The notes beneath the pieces are model-generated. The model was not told where the DNA came from. It saw only the letters and a list, made by a program, of their open reading frames with translations, and made no database searches. From NCBI GenBank assembly GCA_964016885.1, contig OZ024759.1, forward strand, positions 1,439,001 through 1,503,000: a DNA stretch of 64,000 nt, read 5' to 3'. The position numbers were made by a program, and so were the translations under genes. This DNA is from Eledone cirrhosa. Taxonomy: Eukaryota; Mollusca; Cephalopoda; Octopoda; Eledonidae. Below, piece by piece: positions 26,991 to 40,130 of the stretch (positions are counted from its first letter, which is position 1; each line of letters opens with the position of its first letter).

Positions 26991-28391
26991 AGTAACATGA
27001 CAAAGTCTATATTAGTAACATGACACAGTCTATATTAGTAACATGACAAAGTCTATATTAGTAGCATGACAAAGTCTATATTAGTAACATGACACAGTCT
27101 ATATTAGTAACATGACAAAGTCTATATTAGTAACATGACAAAGTCTATATTAGTAACATGACAAAGTCTATATTAGTAACATGACAAATTCTATATTAGT
27201 AACATGACACAGTCTATATTAGTAACATGACACAGTCTATATTAGTAACATGACAAAGTCTATATTAGTAACATGACAAAGTCTATATTAGTAACATGAC
27301 AGTCTATATTATTAACATGACAAAGTCTATATTAGTAACATGACACAGTCTATATTAGTAACATGACAAAGTCTCTATTAGTAACATGACAAAGTCTATA
27401 TTAGTAACATGACAGTCTATATTAGTAACATGACAAAGTCTCTATTAGTAACATGACAAAGTCTATATTAGTAACATGACAGTCTATATTAGTAACATGA
27501 CACAGTCTATATTAGTAACATGACAAAGTCTATATTAGTAACATGACAAAGTCTATATTAGTAACATGACAAAGTCTATATTAGTAACATGACACAGTCT
27601 ATATTAGTAACATGACACAGTCTATATTAGTAACATCACACAGTCTATATTAGTAACATGACAAAGTCTATATTAGTAACATGGCAAAGTCTATATTAGT
27701 AACATGACAAAGTCTATATTAGTAACATGACAAGGCCTATATTAGTAACATGACAAAGTCTATATTAGTAACATGACACTGTCTATATTAGTAACTTGAC
27801 AAAGTCTATATTAGTAACATGACACAGTCTATATTAGTAACATGACAAAGTCTATATTAGTAACATGACAAAGTCTATATTAGTAACATGACACAGTCTA
27901 TATTAGTAACATGACAAAGTCTATATTAGTAACATGACACTGTCTATATTAGTAACTTGACAAAGTCTATATTAGTAACATGACACAGTCTATATTAGTA
28001 ACATGACAGTCTATATTAGTAACATGACAAAGTCTATATTAGTAGCATGACACAGTCTATATTAGTAACATGACAAAGTCTATATTAGTAACATGACACA
28101 GTCTATATTAGTAACATGACACAGTCTATATTAGTAACATGACAAAGTCTATATTAGTAGCATGACAAAGTCTATATTAGTAACATGACACAGTCTATAT
28201 TAGTAACATGACAAAGTCTATATTAGTAGCATGACAACGTCTATATTAGTAACATGACAAAGTCTATATTAGTAACATGACAGTCTATATTACTAACATG
28301 ACAGTCTATATTAGTAAAATGACAGTCCATATTAGTAGCATGACAAAGTCTATATTAGTAACATGACAAAGTCTATATTAGTAACATGACA
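26991..28391. repeat. Type II arm, with duplication junction
   Basis: It carries the type II signature, two AAAGTCTCTATT units (GTCTCT at 27371 and 27438, 67 bp apart) separated by a short unit, then ATCACACAG, GGCAAAG and ACAAGGCCT. Two ACACTGT/AACTTGAC pairs follow (CTG 27779 and 27940). The second belongs to copy B of duplication 2, so the junction lies between them. Confidence 0.82.
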
Positions 28392-28484
28392 CCGTCGATA
28401 TTAGTAACATGACACAGTCTATATTAGTAACATCACACAGTCTATATTAGTAACATGACAAAGTCTATATTAGTAACATGGCAA

Positions 28485-28745
28485 AGTCTATATTAGTAGC
28501 ATGACACAGTCTATATTAGTAGCATGACAAAGTCTATATTAGTAGCATGGCAAAGTCTATATTAGTAACATGACAAAGTCTATATTAGTAGCATGACACA
28601 GTCTATATTAGTAGCATGACACAGTCTATATTAGTAGCATGGCAAAGTCTATATTAGTAACATGACAAAGTCTATATTAGTAACATGACAAAGTCTATAT
28701 TAGTAACATGACAAAGTCTATATTAGTAACATGACACAGTCTATA
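28485..28745. repeat. 253-bp insertion of GTAGC-rich monomers
   Basis: Between the GGCAAAG unit and the following ATAACAAAG unit, this copy holds about 11 more monomers than its sisters at 18.35 and 22.74 kb. Several consecutive units carry GTAGC, including GTAGCATGGCAAAG twice, an order not seen elsewhere in the window. The size, 253 bp, is exactly 11 x 23. Offset 5,737 before and 5,990 after gives the insertion length. Confidence 0.85.
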
Positions 28746-29233
28746 TTAGTAACATAACAAAGTCTATATTAGTAACATGACAAGGCCTATATTAGTAATA
28801 TGACACAGTCTATATTAGTAACATGACAAAGTCTATATTAGTAACATGACAGTCTATATTAGTAACATGACAAAGTCTATATTAGTAACATGACAAAGTC
28901 TATATTAGTAACATGACAGTCTATATTAGTAACATGACACAGTCTATATTAGTAACATGACAAAGTCTATATTAGTAACATGACACAGTCTATATTAGTA
29001 ACATGACACAGTCTATATTAGTAACATGGCACAGTTTATATTAGTAACATGACAAAGTCTATATTAGTAACATGACAAAGTCTATATTAGTAACATGACA
29101 CAGTCTATATTAGTAACATGACAAGGCCTATATTAGTAACATGACACAGTCTATATTAGTAACATGACAAAGTCTATATTAGTAACATGACAGTCTATAT
29201 TAGTAACATGACAAAGTCTATATTAGTAACATG

Positions 29234-30461
29234 ACAGTCTATATTAGTAACATGACAGTCTATATTAGTAAAATGACAGTCCATATTAGTAGCATGACAA
29301 AGTCTATATTAGTAACATGACAAAGTCTATATTAGTAACATGACACCGTCTATATTAGTAACATGACACAGTCTATATTAGTAACATCACACAGTCTATA
29401 TTAGTAACATGACAAAGTCTATATTAGTAACATGGCAAAGTCTATATTAGTAACATGACAAAGTCTATATTAGTAACATGACAAGGCCTATATTAGTAAT
29501 ATGACACAGTCTATATTAGTAACATGACAAAGTCTATATTAGTAACATGACAGTCTATATTAGTAACATGACAAAGTCTATATTAGTAACATGACAAAGT
29601 CTATATTAGTAACATGACAGTCTATATTAGTAACATGACACAGTCTATATTAGTAACATGACAAAGTCTATATTAGTAACATGACACAGTCTATATTAGT
29701 AACATGACACAGTCTATATTAGTAACATGACACAGTTTATATTAGTAACATGACAAAGTCTATATTAGTAACATGACAAAGTCTATATTAGTAACATGGC
29801 AGTCTATATTAGTAACATGACAAAGTCTATATTAGTAACATGACACAGTCTATATTAGTAACATGACAAAGACTCTATTAGTAACATGACAAATTCTATA
29901 TTAGTAACATGACAGTCTATATTAGTAACATGACAAAATCTATATTAGTAACATGACAGTCTATATTAGTAACATGACAAAGTCTATATTAGTAACATGA
30001 CAGTCTATATTGTAAAATGACACAGTCTATATTAGTAACATGACACAGTCTATATTAGTAACATGACAGTCTATATTAGTAACATGACACAGTCTATATT
30101 AGTAACATGACATAGTCTATATTAGTAACATGACAAAGTCTATATTAGTAACATGACAGTCTATATTGTAAAATGACACAGTCTATATTAGTAACATGAC
30201 ACAGTCTATATTAGTAACATGACAGTCTATATTAGTAACATGACACAGTCTATATTAGTAACATGACACAGTCTATATTAGTAACATGACAGTCTATATT
30301 AGTAGCATGGCAATGTCTATATTAGTAACATGACACAGTCTATATTAGTAACAAGACTTAGTCTATATTAGTAACATGACATAGTCTATATTAGTAGCAT
30401 GACAAAGTCTATATTAGTAACATGACAAAGTCTATATTAGTAACATGACACAGTCTATCTT
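29234..30461. repeat. Expanded HOR core, complete (1,228 bp)
   Basis: CCG 29346, ACTCT 29872, CAAGACTT 30352, TATCTT 30456. It is the duplicate of the core at 23246, at 5,988 bp, and keeps the 67-bp expansion. Confidence 0.9.
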
Positions 30462-31929
30462 AGTAACATGACAAAGTCTATATTAGTAACATGACACAGT
30501 CTATATTAGTAACATGACAAAGTCTATATTAGTAGCATGACAAAGTCTATATTAGTAACATGACACAGTCTATATTAGTAACATGACAAAGTCTATATTA
30601 GTAACATGACAAAGTCTATATTAGTAACATGACAAAGTCTATATTAGTAACATGACAAAGTCTATATTAGTAACATGACACAGTCTATATTAGTAACATG
30701 ACAGTCTATATTAGTAGCATGACAAAGTCTATATTAGTAACATGACAAAGTCTATATTAGTAACATGACACAGTCTATATTAGTAACATGACACAGTCTA
30801 TATTAGTAACATGACAGTCTATATTAGTAACATGACAAAGTCTATATTAGTAACATGGCAAAGTCTATGTTAGTAACATGACAAAGTCTATATTAGTAAC
30901 ATGACAAAGTCTATATTAGTAACATGCCAAAGTCTATATTAGTAGCATGACAAAGTCTATATTAGTAGCATGACACAGTCTATATTAGTAACATGACAAA
31001 GTCTATATTAGTAACATGACACAGTCTATATTAGTAACATGACAGTCTATATTAGTAACATGACAAAGTCTATATTAGTAACATGACAAAGTCTATATTA
31101 GTAACATGACACAGTCTATATTAGTAACATGACAGTCTATATTAGTAACATGACAAAGTCTATATTAGTAACATGACAAAGTCTATATTAGTAACATGAC
31201 AAAGTCTATATTAGTAACATGACAAAGTCTATATTAGTAGCATGACACAGTCTATATTAGTAACATGACAAAGTCTATATTAGTAACATGACAAAGTCTA
31301 TATTAGTAGCATAACACAGTCTATATTAGTAACATGACAAAGTCTATATTAGTAACATGACACAGTCTATATTAGTAACATGACAAAGTCTATATTAGTA
31401 ACATGACAAAGTCTATATTAGTAACATGACACAGTCTATATTAGTAACATGACAGAGTCTATATTAGTAACATGACACTGTCTATATTAGTAACTTGACA
31501 AAGTCTATATTAGTAACATGACACAGTCTATATTAGTAACATGACAGTCTATATTAGTAACATGACAAAGTCTATATTAGTAGCATGACACAGTCTATAT
31601 TAGTAACATGACAAAGTCTATATTAGTAACATGACACAGTCTATATTAGTAACATGACACAGTCTATATTAGTAACATGACAAAGTCTATATTAGTAGCA
31701 TGACAAAGTCTATATTAGTAACATGACACAGTCTATATTAGTAACATGACAAAGTCTATATTAGTAGCATGACAACGTCTATATTAGTAACATGACAAAG
31801 TCTATATTAGTAACATGACAGTCTATATTACTAACATGACAGTCTATATTAGTAAAATGACAGTCCATATTAGTAGCATGACAAAGTCTATATTAGTAAC
31901 ATTACAAAGTCTATATTAGTAACATGACA
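30462..31929. repeat. Type I arm (1,468 bp)
   Basis: Same order and length as 24474-25941. It shares an ATAACACAG unit with that arm (near 31312 and 25324), which confirms common descent. Confidence 0.85.
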
Positions 31930-32978
31930 CCGTCTATATTAGTAACATGACACAGTCTATATTAGTAACATCACACAGTCTATATTAGTAACATGACAAA
32001 GTCTATATTAGTAACATGGCAAAGTCTATATTAGTAACATAACAAAGTCTATATTAGTAACATGACAAGGCCTATATTAGTAATATGACACAGTCTATAT
32101 TAGTAACATGACAAAGTCTATATTAGTAACATGACAGTCTATATTAGTAACATGACAAAGTCTATATTAGTAACATGACAAAGTCTATATTAGTAACATG
32201 ACAGTCTATATTAGTAACATGACACAGTCTATATTAGTAACATGACAAAGTCTATATTAGTAACATGACACAGTCTATATTAGTAACATGACACAGTCTA
32301 TATTAGTAACATGGCACAGTTTATATTAGTAACATGACAAAGTCTATATTAGTAACATGACAAAGTCTATATTAGTAACATGGCAGTCTATATTAGTAAC
32401 ATGACAAAGTCTATATTAGTAACATGACACAGTCTATATTAGTAACATGACAAAGACTCTATTAGTAACATGACAAATTCTATATTAGTAACATGACAGT
32501 CTATATTAGTAACATGACAAAATCTATATTAGTAACATGACAGTCTATATTAGTAACATGACAAAGTCTATATTAGTAACATGACAGTCTATATTGTACC
32601 ATGACACAGTCTATATTAGTAACATGACATAGTCTATATTAGTAACATGACAAAGTCTATATTAGTAACATGACAGTCTATATTGTAAAATGACACAGTC
32701 TATATTAGTAACATGACACAGTCTATATTAGTAACATGACAGTCTATATTAGTAACATGACACAGTCTATATTAGTAACATGACACAGTCTATATTAGTA
32801 ACATGACAGTCTATATTAGTAGCATGGCAATGTCTATATTAGTAACATGACACAGTCTATATTAGTAACAAGACTTAGTCTATATTAGTAACATGACATA
32901 GTCTATATTAGTAGCATGACAAAGTCTATATTAGTAACATGACAAAGTCTATATTAGTAACATGACACAGTCTATCTT
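31818..32978. repeat. HOR core copy 3
   Basis: CCG 31930, ACTCT 32456, CAAGACTT 32869, TATCTT 32973. One private change: ATTACAAAG near 31902 in place of ATGACAAAG. Confidence 0.9.
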
Positions 32979-34747
32979 AGTAACATGACAAAGTCTATAT
33001 TAGTAACATGACACAGTCTATATTAGTAACATGACAAAGTCTATATTAGTAGCATGACAAAGTCTATATTAGTAACATGACACAGTCTATATTAGTAACA
33101 TGACAAAGTCTATATTAGTAACATGACAAAGTCTATATTAGTAACATGACAAAGTCTATATTAGTAATATGACAAATTCTATATTAGTAACATGACACAG
33201 TCTATATTAGTAACATGACACAGTCTATATTAGTAACATGACAAAGTCTATATTAGTAACATGACAAAGTCTATATTAGTAACATGACAGTCTATATTAG
33301 TAACATGACAAAGTCTATATTAGTAACATGACACAGTCTATATTAGTAACATGACAAAGTCTCTATTAGTAACATGACAAAGTCTATATTAGTAACATGA
33401 CAGTCTATATTAGTAACATGACAAAGTCTCTATTAGTAACATGACAAAGTCTATATTAGTAACATGACAGTCTATATTAGTAACATGACACAGTCTATAT
33501 TAGTAACATGACAAAGTCTATATTAGTAACATGACAAAGTCTATATTAGTAACATGACAAAGTCTATATTAGTAACATGACACAGTCTATATTAGTAACA
33601 TGACACAGTCTATATTAGTAACATCACACAGTCTATATTAGTAACATGACAAAGTCTATATTAGTAACATGGCAAAGTCTATATTAGTAACATGACAAAG
33701 TCTATATTAGTAACATGACAAGGCCTATATTAGTAACATGACAAAGTCTATATTAGTAACATGACACTGTCTATATTAGTAACTTGACAAAGTCTATATT
33801 AGTAACATGACACAGTCTATATTAGTAACATGACACAGTCTATATTAGTAACATGACAAAGTCTATATTAGTAGCATGACAAAGTCTATATTAGTAACAT
33901 GACAAAGTCTATATTAGTAACATGACACAGTCTATGTTAGTAACATGACAAAGTCTATATTAGTAACATGACAAAGTCTATATTAGTAACATGACACAGT
34001 CTATATTAGTAACATGACAAAGTCTATATTAGTAGCATGACACAGTCTATATTAGTAACATGACAAAGTCTATATTAGTAACATGACAAAGTCTATATTA
34101 GTAGCATGACACAGTCTATATTAGTAACATGACAAAGTCTATATTAGTAACATGACACAGTCTATATTAGTAACATGACAAAGTCTATATTAGTAACATG
34201 ACAAAGTCTATATTAGTAACATGACACAGTCTATATTAGTAACATGACAAAGTCTATATTAGTAACATGACACTGTCTATATTAGTAACTTGACAAAGTC
34301 TATATTAGTAACATGACACAGTCTATATTAGTAACATGACAGTCTATATTAGTAACATGACAAAGTCTATATTAGTAGCATGACACAGTCTATATTAGTA
34401 ACATGACAAAGTCTATATTAGTAACATGACAAAGTCTATATTAGTAACATGACACAGTCTATATTAGTAACATGACACAGTCTATATTAGTAACATGACA
34501 AAGTCTATATTAGTAGCATGACAAAGTCTATATTAGTAACATGACACAGTCTATATTAGTAACATGACAAAGTCTATATTAGTAGCATGACAACGTCTAT
34601 ATTGGTAACATGACAAAGTCTATATTAGTAACATGACAGTCTATATTAGTAACATGACAGTCTATATTAGTAAAATGACAGTCCATATTAGTAGCATGAC
34701 AAAGTCTATATTAGTAACATGACAAAGTCTATATTAGTAACATGACA
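32979..34747. repeat. Type II arm (1,769 bp)
   Basis: It has two AAAGTCTCTATT units, ACAAGGCCT, ACACTGT/AACTTGAC at 33767 and again at 34273, a TATGTT unit near 33930, and ATTGGTAAC near 34602. It ends at the ACACCGTC of the next core. The 34273 pair lies just outside the left end of the 2,310-bp duplication. Confidence 0.82.
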
Positions 34748-36506
34748 CCGTCTATATTAGTAACATGACACAGTCTATATTAGTAACATCACACAGTCTA
34801 TATTAGTAACATGACAAAGTCTATATTAGTAACATGGCAAAGTCTATATTAGTAACATAACAAAGTCTATATTAGTAACATGACAAGGCCTATATTAGTA
34901 ATATGACACAGTCTATATTAGTAACATGACAAAGTCTATATTAGTAACATGACAGTCTATATTAGTAACATGACAAAGTCTATATTAGTAACATGACAAA
35001 GTCTATATTAGTAACATGACAGTCTATATTAGTAACATGACACAGTCTATATTAGTAACATGACAAAGTCTATATTAGTAACATGACACAGTCTATATTA
35101 GTAACATGACACAGTCTATATTAGTAACATGGCACAGTTTATATTAGTAACATGACAAAGTCTATATTAGTAACATGACAAAGTCTATATTAGTAACATG
35201 GCAGTCTATATTAGTAACATGACAAAGTCTATATTAGTAACATGACACAGTCTATATTAGTAACATGACAAAGACTCTATTAGTAACATGACAAATTCTA
35301 TATTAGTAACATGACAGTCTATATTAGTAACATGACAAAATCTATATTAGTAACATGACAGTCTATATTAGTAACATGACAAAGTCTATATTAGTAACAT
35401 GACAGTCTATATTGTACCATGACACAGTCTATATTAGTAACATGACATAGTCTATATTAGTAACATGACACAGTCTATATTAGTAACATGACAGTCTATA
35501 TTGTAAAATGACACAGTCTATATTAGTAACATGACACAGTCTATATTAGTAACATGACAGTCTATATTAGTAACATGACACAGTCTATATTAGTAACATG
35601 ACACAGTCTATATTAGTAACATGACAGTCTATATTAGTAGCATGGCAATGTCTATATTAGTAACATGACACAGTCTATATTAGTAACAAGACTTAGTCTA
35701 TATTAGTAACATGACATAGTCTATATTAGTAGCATGACAAAGTCTATATTAGTAACATGACAAAGTCTATATTAGTAACATGACACAGTCTATCTTAGTA
35801 ACATGACAAAGTCTATATTAGTAACATGACACAGTCTATATTATTAACATGACAAAGTCTATATTAGTAGCATGACAAAGTCTATATTAGTAACATGACA
35901 CAGTCTATATTAGTAACATGACAAAGTCTATATTAGTAACATGACAAAGTCTATATTAGTAACATGACAAAGTCTATATTAGTAACATGACAAAGTCTAT
36001 ATTAGTAACATGACACAGTCTATATTAGTAACATGACACAGTCTATATTAGTAACATGACAAAGTCTATATTAGTAACATGACAAAGTCTATATTAGTAA
36101 CATGACAGTCTATATTAGTAACATGACAAAGTCTATATTAGTAACATGACACAGTCTATATTAGTAACATGACAAAGTCTCTATTAGTAACATGACAAAG
36201 TCTATATTAGTAACATGACAGTCTATATTAGTAACATGACAAAGTCTCTATTAGTAACATGACAAAGTCTATATTAGTAACATGACAGTCTATATTAGTA
36301 ACATGACACAGTCTATATTAGTAACATGACAAAGTCTATATTAGTAACATGACAAGGCCTATATTAGTAACATGACAAAGTCTATATTAGTAACATGACA
36401 CTGTCTATATTAGTAACTTGACAAAGTCTATATTAGTAACATGACACAGTCTATATTAGTAACATGACACAGTCTATATTAGTAACATGACAAAGTCTAT
36501 ATTAGT
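34290..36506. repeat. Tandem duplication 3, copy A (2,310-bp offset)
   Basis: It repeats at 36600-38816: CCG 34748/37058, ACTCT 35274/37584, CAAGACTT 35687/37997, CTG 36401/38711 and ATTGGTAAC near 34602/36912. Differences seen include ACACAG for ACAAAG near 35469, TATTATTAAC near 35843 (copy A) and near 38245 (copy B), and ATTAATAAC near 38745. Copies diverge at a GTAAC/GTAGC difference near 36507/38817. Confidence 0.88.
34636..35796. repeat. HOR core copy 4
   Basis: CCG 34748, ACTCT 35274, CAAGACTT 35687, TATCTT 35791, with reference spacings. Confidence 0.9.
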
Positions 36507-37057
36507 AACATGACAAAGTCTATATTAGTAACATGACAAAGTCTATATTAGTAACATGGCAGTCTATATTAGTAACATGACAAAGTCTATATTAGTAACT
36601 TGACAAAGTCTATATTAGTAACATGACACAGTCTATATTAGTAACATGACAGTCTATATTAGTAACATGACAAAGTCTATATTAGTAGCATGACACAGTC
36701 TATATTAGTAACATGACAAAGTCTATATTAGTAACATGACAAAGTCTATATTAGTAACATGACACAGTCTATATTAGTAACATGACACAGTCTATATTAG
36801 TAACATGACAAAGTCTATATTAGTAGCATGACAAAGTCTATATTAGTAACATGACACAGTCTATATTAGTAACATGACAAAGTCTATATTAGTAGCATGA
36901 CAACGTCTATATTGGTAACATGACAAAGTCTATATTAGTAACATGACAGTCTATATTAGTAACATGACAGTCTATATTAGTAAAATGACAGTCCATATTA
37001 GTAGCATGACAAAGTCTATATTAGTAACATGACAAAGTCTATATTAGTAACATGACA
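35797..37057. repeat. Type II arm, shortened (1,261 bp), with hybrid junction
   Basis: It has two AAAGTCTCTATT units followed soon by ACAAGGCCT and ACACTGT/AACTTGAC. It lacks the ATCACACAG/GGCAAAG segment that other type II arms carry before ACAAGGCCT. At 36507-36600 four units, including GGCAGT, separate the two copies of duplication 3. The unit at the second copy's start has an ACAAAGT head but the rare AACTTGAC tail, so it looks like a recombinant monomer. Confidence 0.8.
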
Positions 37058-38816
37058 CCGTCTATATTAGTAACATGACACAGTCTATATTAGTAACATC
37101 ACACAGTCTATATTAGTAACATGACAAAGTCTATATTAGTAACATGGCAAAGTCTATATTAGTAACATAACAAAGTCTATATTAGTAACATGACAAGGCC
37201 TATATTAGTAATATGACACAGTCTATATTAGTAACATGACAAAGTCTATATTAGTAACATGACAGTCTATATTAGTAACATGACAAAGTCTATATTAGTA
37301 ACATGACAAAGTCTATATTAGTAACATGACAGTCTATATTAGTAACATGACACAGTCTATATTAGTAACATGACAAAGTCTATATTAGTAACATGACACA
37401 GTCTATATTAGTAACATGACACAGTCTATATTAGTAACATGGCACAGTTTATATTAGTAACATGACAAAGTCTATATTAGTAACATGACAAAGTCTATAT
37501 TAGTAACATGGCAGTCTATATTAGTAACATGACAAAGTCTATATTAGTAACATGACACAGTCTATATTAGTAACATGACAAAGACTCTATTAGTAACATG
37601 ACAAATTCTATATTAGTAACATGACAGTCTATATTAGTAACATGACAAAATCTATATTAGTAACATGACAGTCTATATTAGTAACATGACAAAGTCTATA
37701 TTAGTAACATGACAGTCTATATTGTACCATGACACAGTCTATATTAGTAACATGACATAGTCTATATTAGTAACATGACAAAGTCTATATTAGTAACATG
37801 ACAGTCTATATTGTAAAATGACACAGTCTATATTAGTAACATGACACAGTCTATATTAGTAACATGACAGTCTATATTAGTAACATGACACAGTCTATAT
37901 TAGTAACATGACACAGTCTATATTAGTAACATGACAGTCTATATTAGTAGCATGGCAATGTCTATATTAGTAACATGACACAGTCTATATTAGTAACAAG
38001 ACTTAGTCTATATTAGTAACATGACATAGTCTATATTAGTAGCATGACAAAGTCTATATTAGTAACATGACAAAGTCTATATTAGTAACATGACACAGTC
38101 TATCTTAGTAACATGACAAAGTCTATATTAGTAACATGACACAGTCTATATTAGTAACATGACAAAGTCTATATTAGTAGCATGACAAAGTCTATATTAG
38201 TAACATGACACAGTCTATATTAGTAACATGACAAAGTCTATATTATTAACATGACAAAGTCTATATTAGTAACATGACAAAGTCTATATTAGTAACATGA
38301 CAAAGTCTATATTAGTAACATGACACAGTCTATATTAGTAACATGACACAGTCTATATTAGTAACATGACAAAGTCTATATTAGTAACATGACAAAGTCT
38401 ATATTAGTAACATGACAGTCTATATTAGTAACATGACAAAGTCTATATTAGTAACATGACACAGTCTATATTAGTAACATGACAAAGTCTCTATTAGTAA
38501 CATGACAAAGTCTATATTAGTAACATGACAGTCTATATTAGTAACATGACAAAGTCTCTATTAGTAACATGACAAAGTCTATATTAGTAACATGACAGTC
38601 TATATTAGTAACATGACACAGTCTATATTAGTAACATGACAAAGTCTATATTAGTAACATGACAAGGCCTATATTAGTAACATGACAAAGTCTATATTAG
38701 TAACATGACACTGTCTATATTAGTAACTTGACAAAGTCTATATTAATAACATGACACAGTCTATATTAGTAACATGACACAGTCTATATTAGTAACATGA
38801 CAAAGTCTATATTAGT
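36600..38816. repeat. Tandem duplication 3, copy B
   Basis: It repeats 34290-36506 at an offset of 2,310 bp. It begins inside a hybrid monomer near 36590-36604 and ends where GTAGC replaces GTAAC near 38817. Confidence 0.88.
36946..38106. repeat. HOR core copy 5
   Basis: CCG 37058, ACTCT 37584, CAAGACTT 37997, TATCTT 38101, with reference spacings. It is followed by a type II arm with two AAAGTCTCTATT units at about 38490 and 38557. Confidence 0.9.
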
Positions 38817-38913
38817 AGCATGACAAAGTCTATATTAGTAACATGACAAAGTCTATATTAGTAACATGACACAGTCTATGTTAGTAACATGACAAAGTCT
38901 ATATTAGTAACAT

Positions 38914-39827
38914 GACAAAGTCTATATTAGTAACATGACACAGTCTATATTAGTAACATGACAAAGTCTATATTAGTAGCATGACAAAGTCTATATTAGT
39001 AACATGACACAGTCTATATTAGTAACATGACAAAGTCTATATTAGTAGCATGACAAAGTCTATATTAGTAACATGACAAAGTCTATATTAGTAACATGAC
39101 ACAGTCTATATTAGTAACATGACAGTCTATATTAGTAACATGACAGTCCATATTAGTAGCATGACAAAGTCTATATTAGTAACATGACAAAGTCTATATT
39201 AGTAACATGACAAAGTCTATATTAGTAACATGACAAAGTCTATATTAGTAACATGACAAAGTCTATATTAGTAACATGACACAGACTATATTAGTAACAT
39301 GACATAGTCTATATTAGTAACATGACAAAGTCTATATTAGTAGCATGACACAGTCTATATTAGTAACATGACACAGTCTATATTAGTAACATGACAGTCT
39401 ATATTAGTAACATGACAAAGTCTATATTAGTAGCATGACAAAGTCTATATTAGTAACATGACCCAGTCTATATTAGTAACATGACAATCTATATTAGTAA
39501 CATGACACAGTCTATATTAGTAGCATGACAAAGTCTATATTAGTAACATGACAGTCTATATTAGTAACATGACGAAGTCTATATTAGTAGCATGACAAAG
39601 TCTATATTAGTAGCATGACACAGTCTATATTAGTAACATGACACAATCTATATTAGTAACATGACACAGTCTATATTAGTAACATGACAAAGTCTATATT
39701 AGTAGCATGACAAAGTCTATATTAGTAACATGACAAAGTCTATATTAGTAACATGACACAGTCTATATTAATAACATGACAAAGTCTATATTAGTAACAT
39801 GACAAAGTCTATATTAGTAACATGACA
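38914..39827. repeat. Dispersed 914-bp block, copy A
   Basis: This stretch has rare units found otherwise only at 61083-61996: ACAGACTAT (39281/61450), ACCCAGTC (39461/61630), a shortened ACAATCT unit (39484/61653), ACGAAGTC (39570/61739) and TATTAATAAC. The offset is 22,169 bp throughout. It ends abruptly near 39827 against a TATTGTAAAATG unit belonging to a left-truncated core. Confidence 0.9.
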
Positions 39828-40130
39828 GTCTATATTGTAAAATGACACAGTCTATATTAGTAACATGACACAGTCTATATTAGTAACATGACAGTCTATA
39901 TTAGTAACATGACACAGTCTATATTAGTAACATGACACAGTCTATATTAGTAACATGACAGTCTATATTAGTAGCATGGCAATGTCTATATTAGTAACAT
40001 GACACAGTCTATATTAGTAACAAGACTTAGTCTATATTAGTAACATGACATAGTCTATATTAGTAGCATGACAAAGTCTATATTAGTAACATGACAAAGT
40101 CTATATTAGTAACATGACACAGTCTATCTT
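39828..40130. repeat. Left-truncated core
   Basis: CAAGACTT at 40021 and TATCTT at 40125 have the normal 104-bp spacing, but the AAAGACTCT half is absent. The core starts at its TATTGTAAAATG unit, joined to the 914-bp dispersed block. A type I arm follows. Confidence 0.85.

Larger units (their letters stand above)
22074..27811. repeat. Large tandem duplication 2, copy A
   Basis: This block is repeated to the right, first at 5,737 bp (CTG 22203/27940, CCG 22655/28392). After an insertion in copy B the offset is 5,990 bp (AACATAACAA 22761/28751), then 5,988 bp (CCG 23358/29346 and 25942/31930; CAAGACTT 24364/30352 and 26881/32869; CTG 27779/33767). The left end lies inside copy B of duplication 1. 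Confidence 0.88.
27812..33831. repeat. Large tandem duplication 2, copy B
   Basis: It repeats 22074-27811. It is longer by 253 bp, an 11-unit insertion near 28485-28745, and shorter by 2 bp near 29231, where ACAGT replaces a GCACAGT head. Copies diverge at about 27843/33831. Confidence 0.88.
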
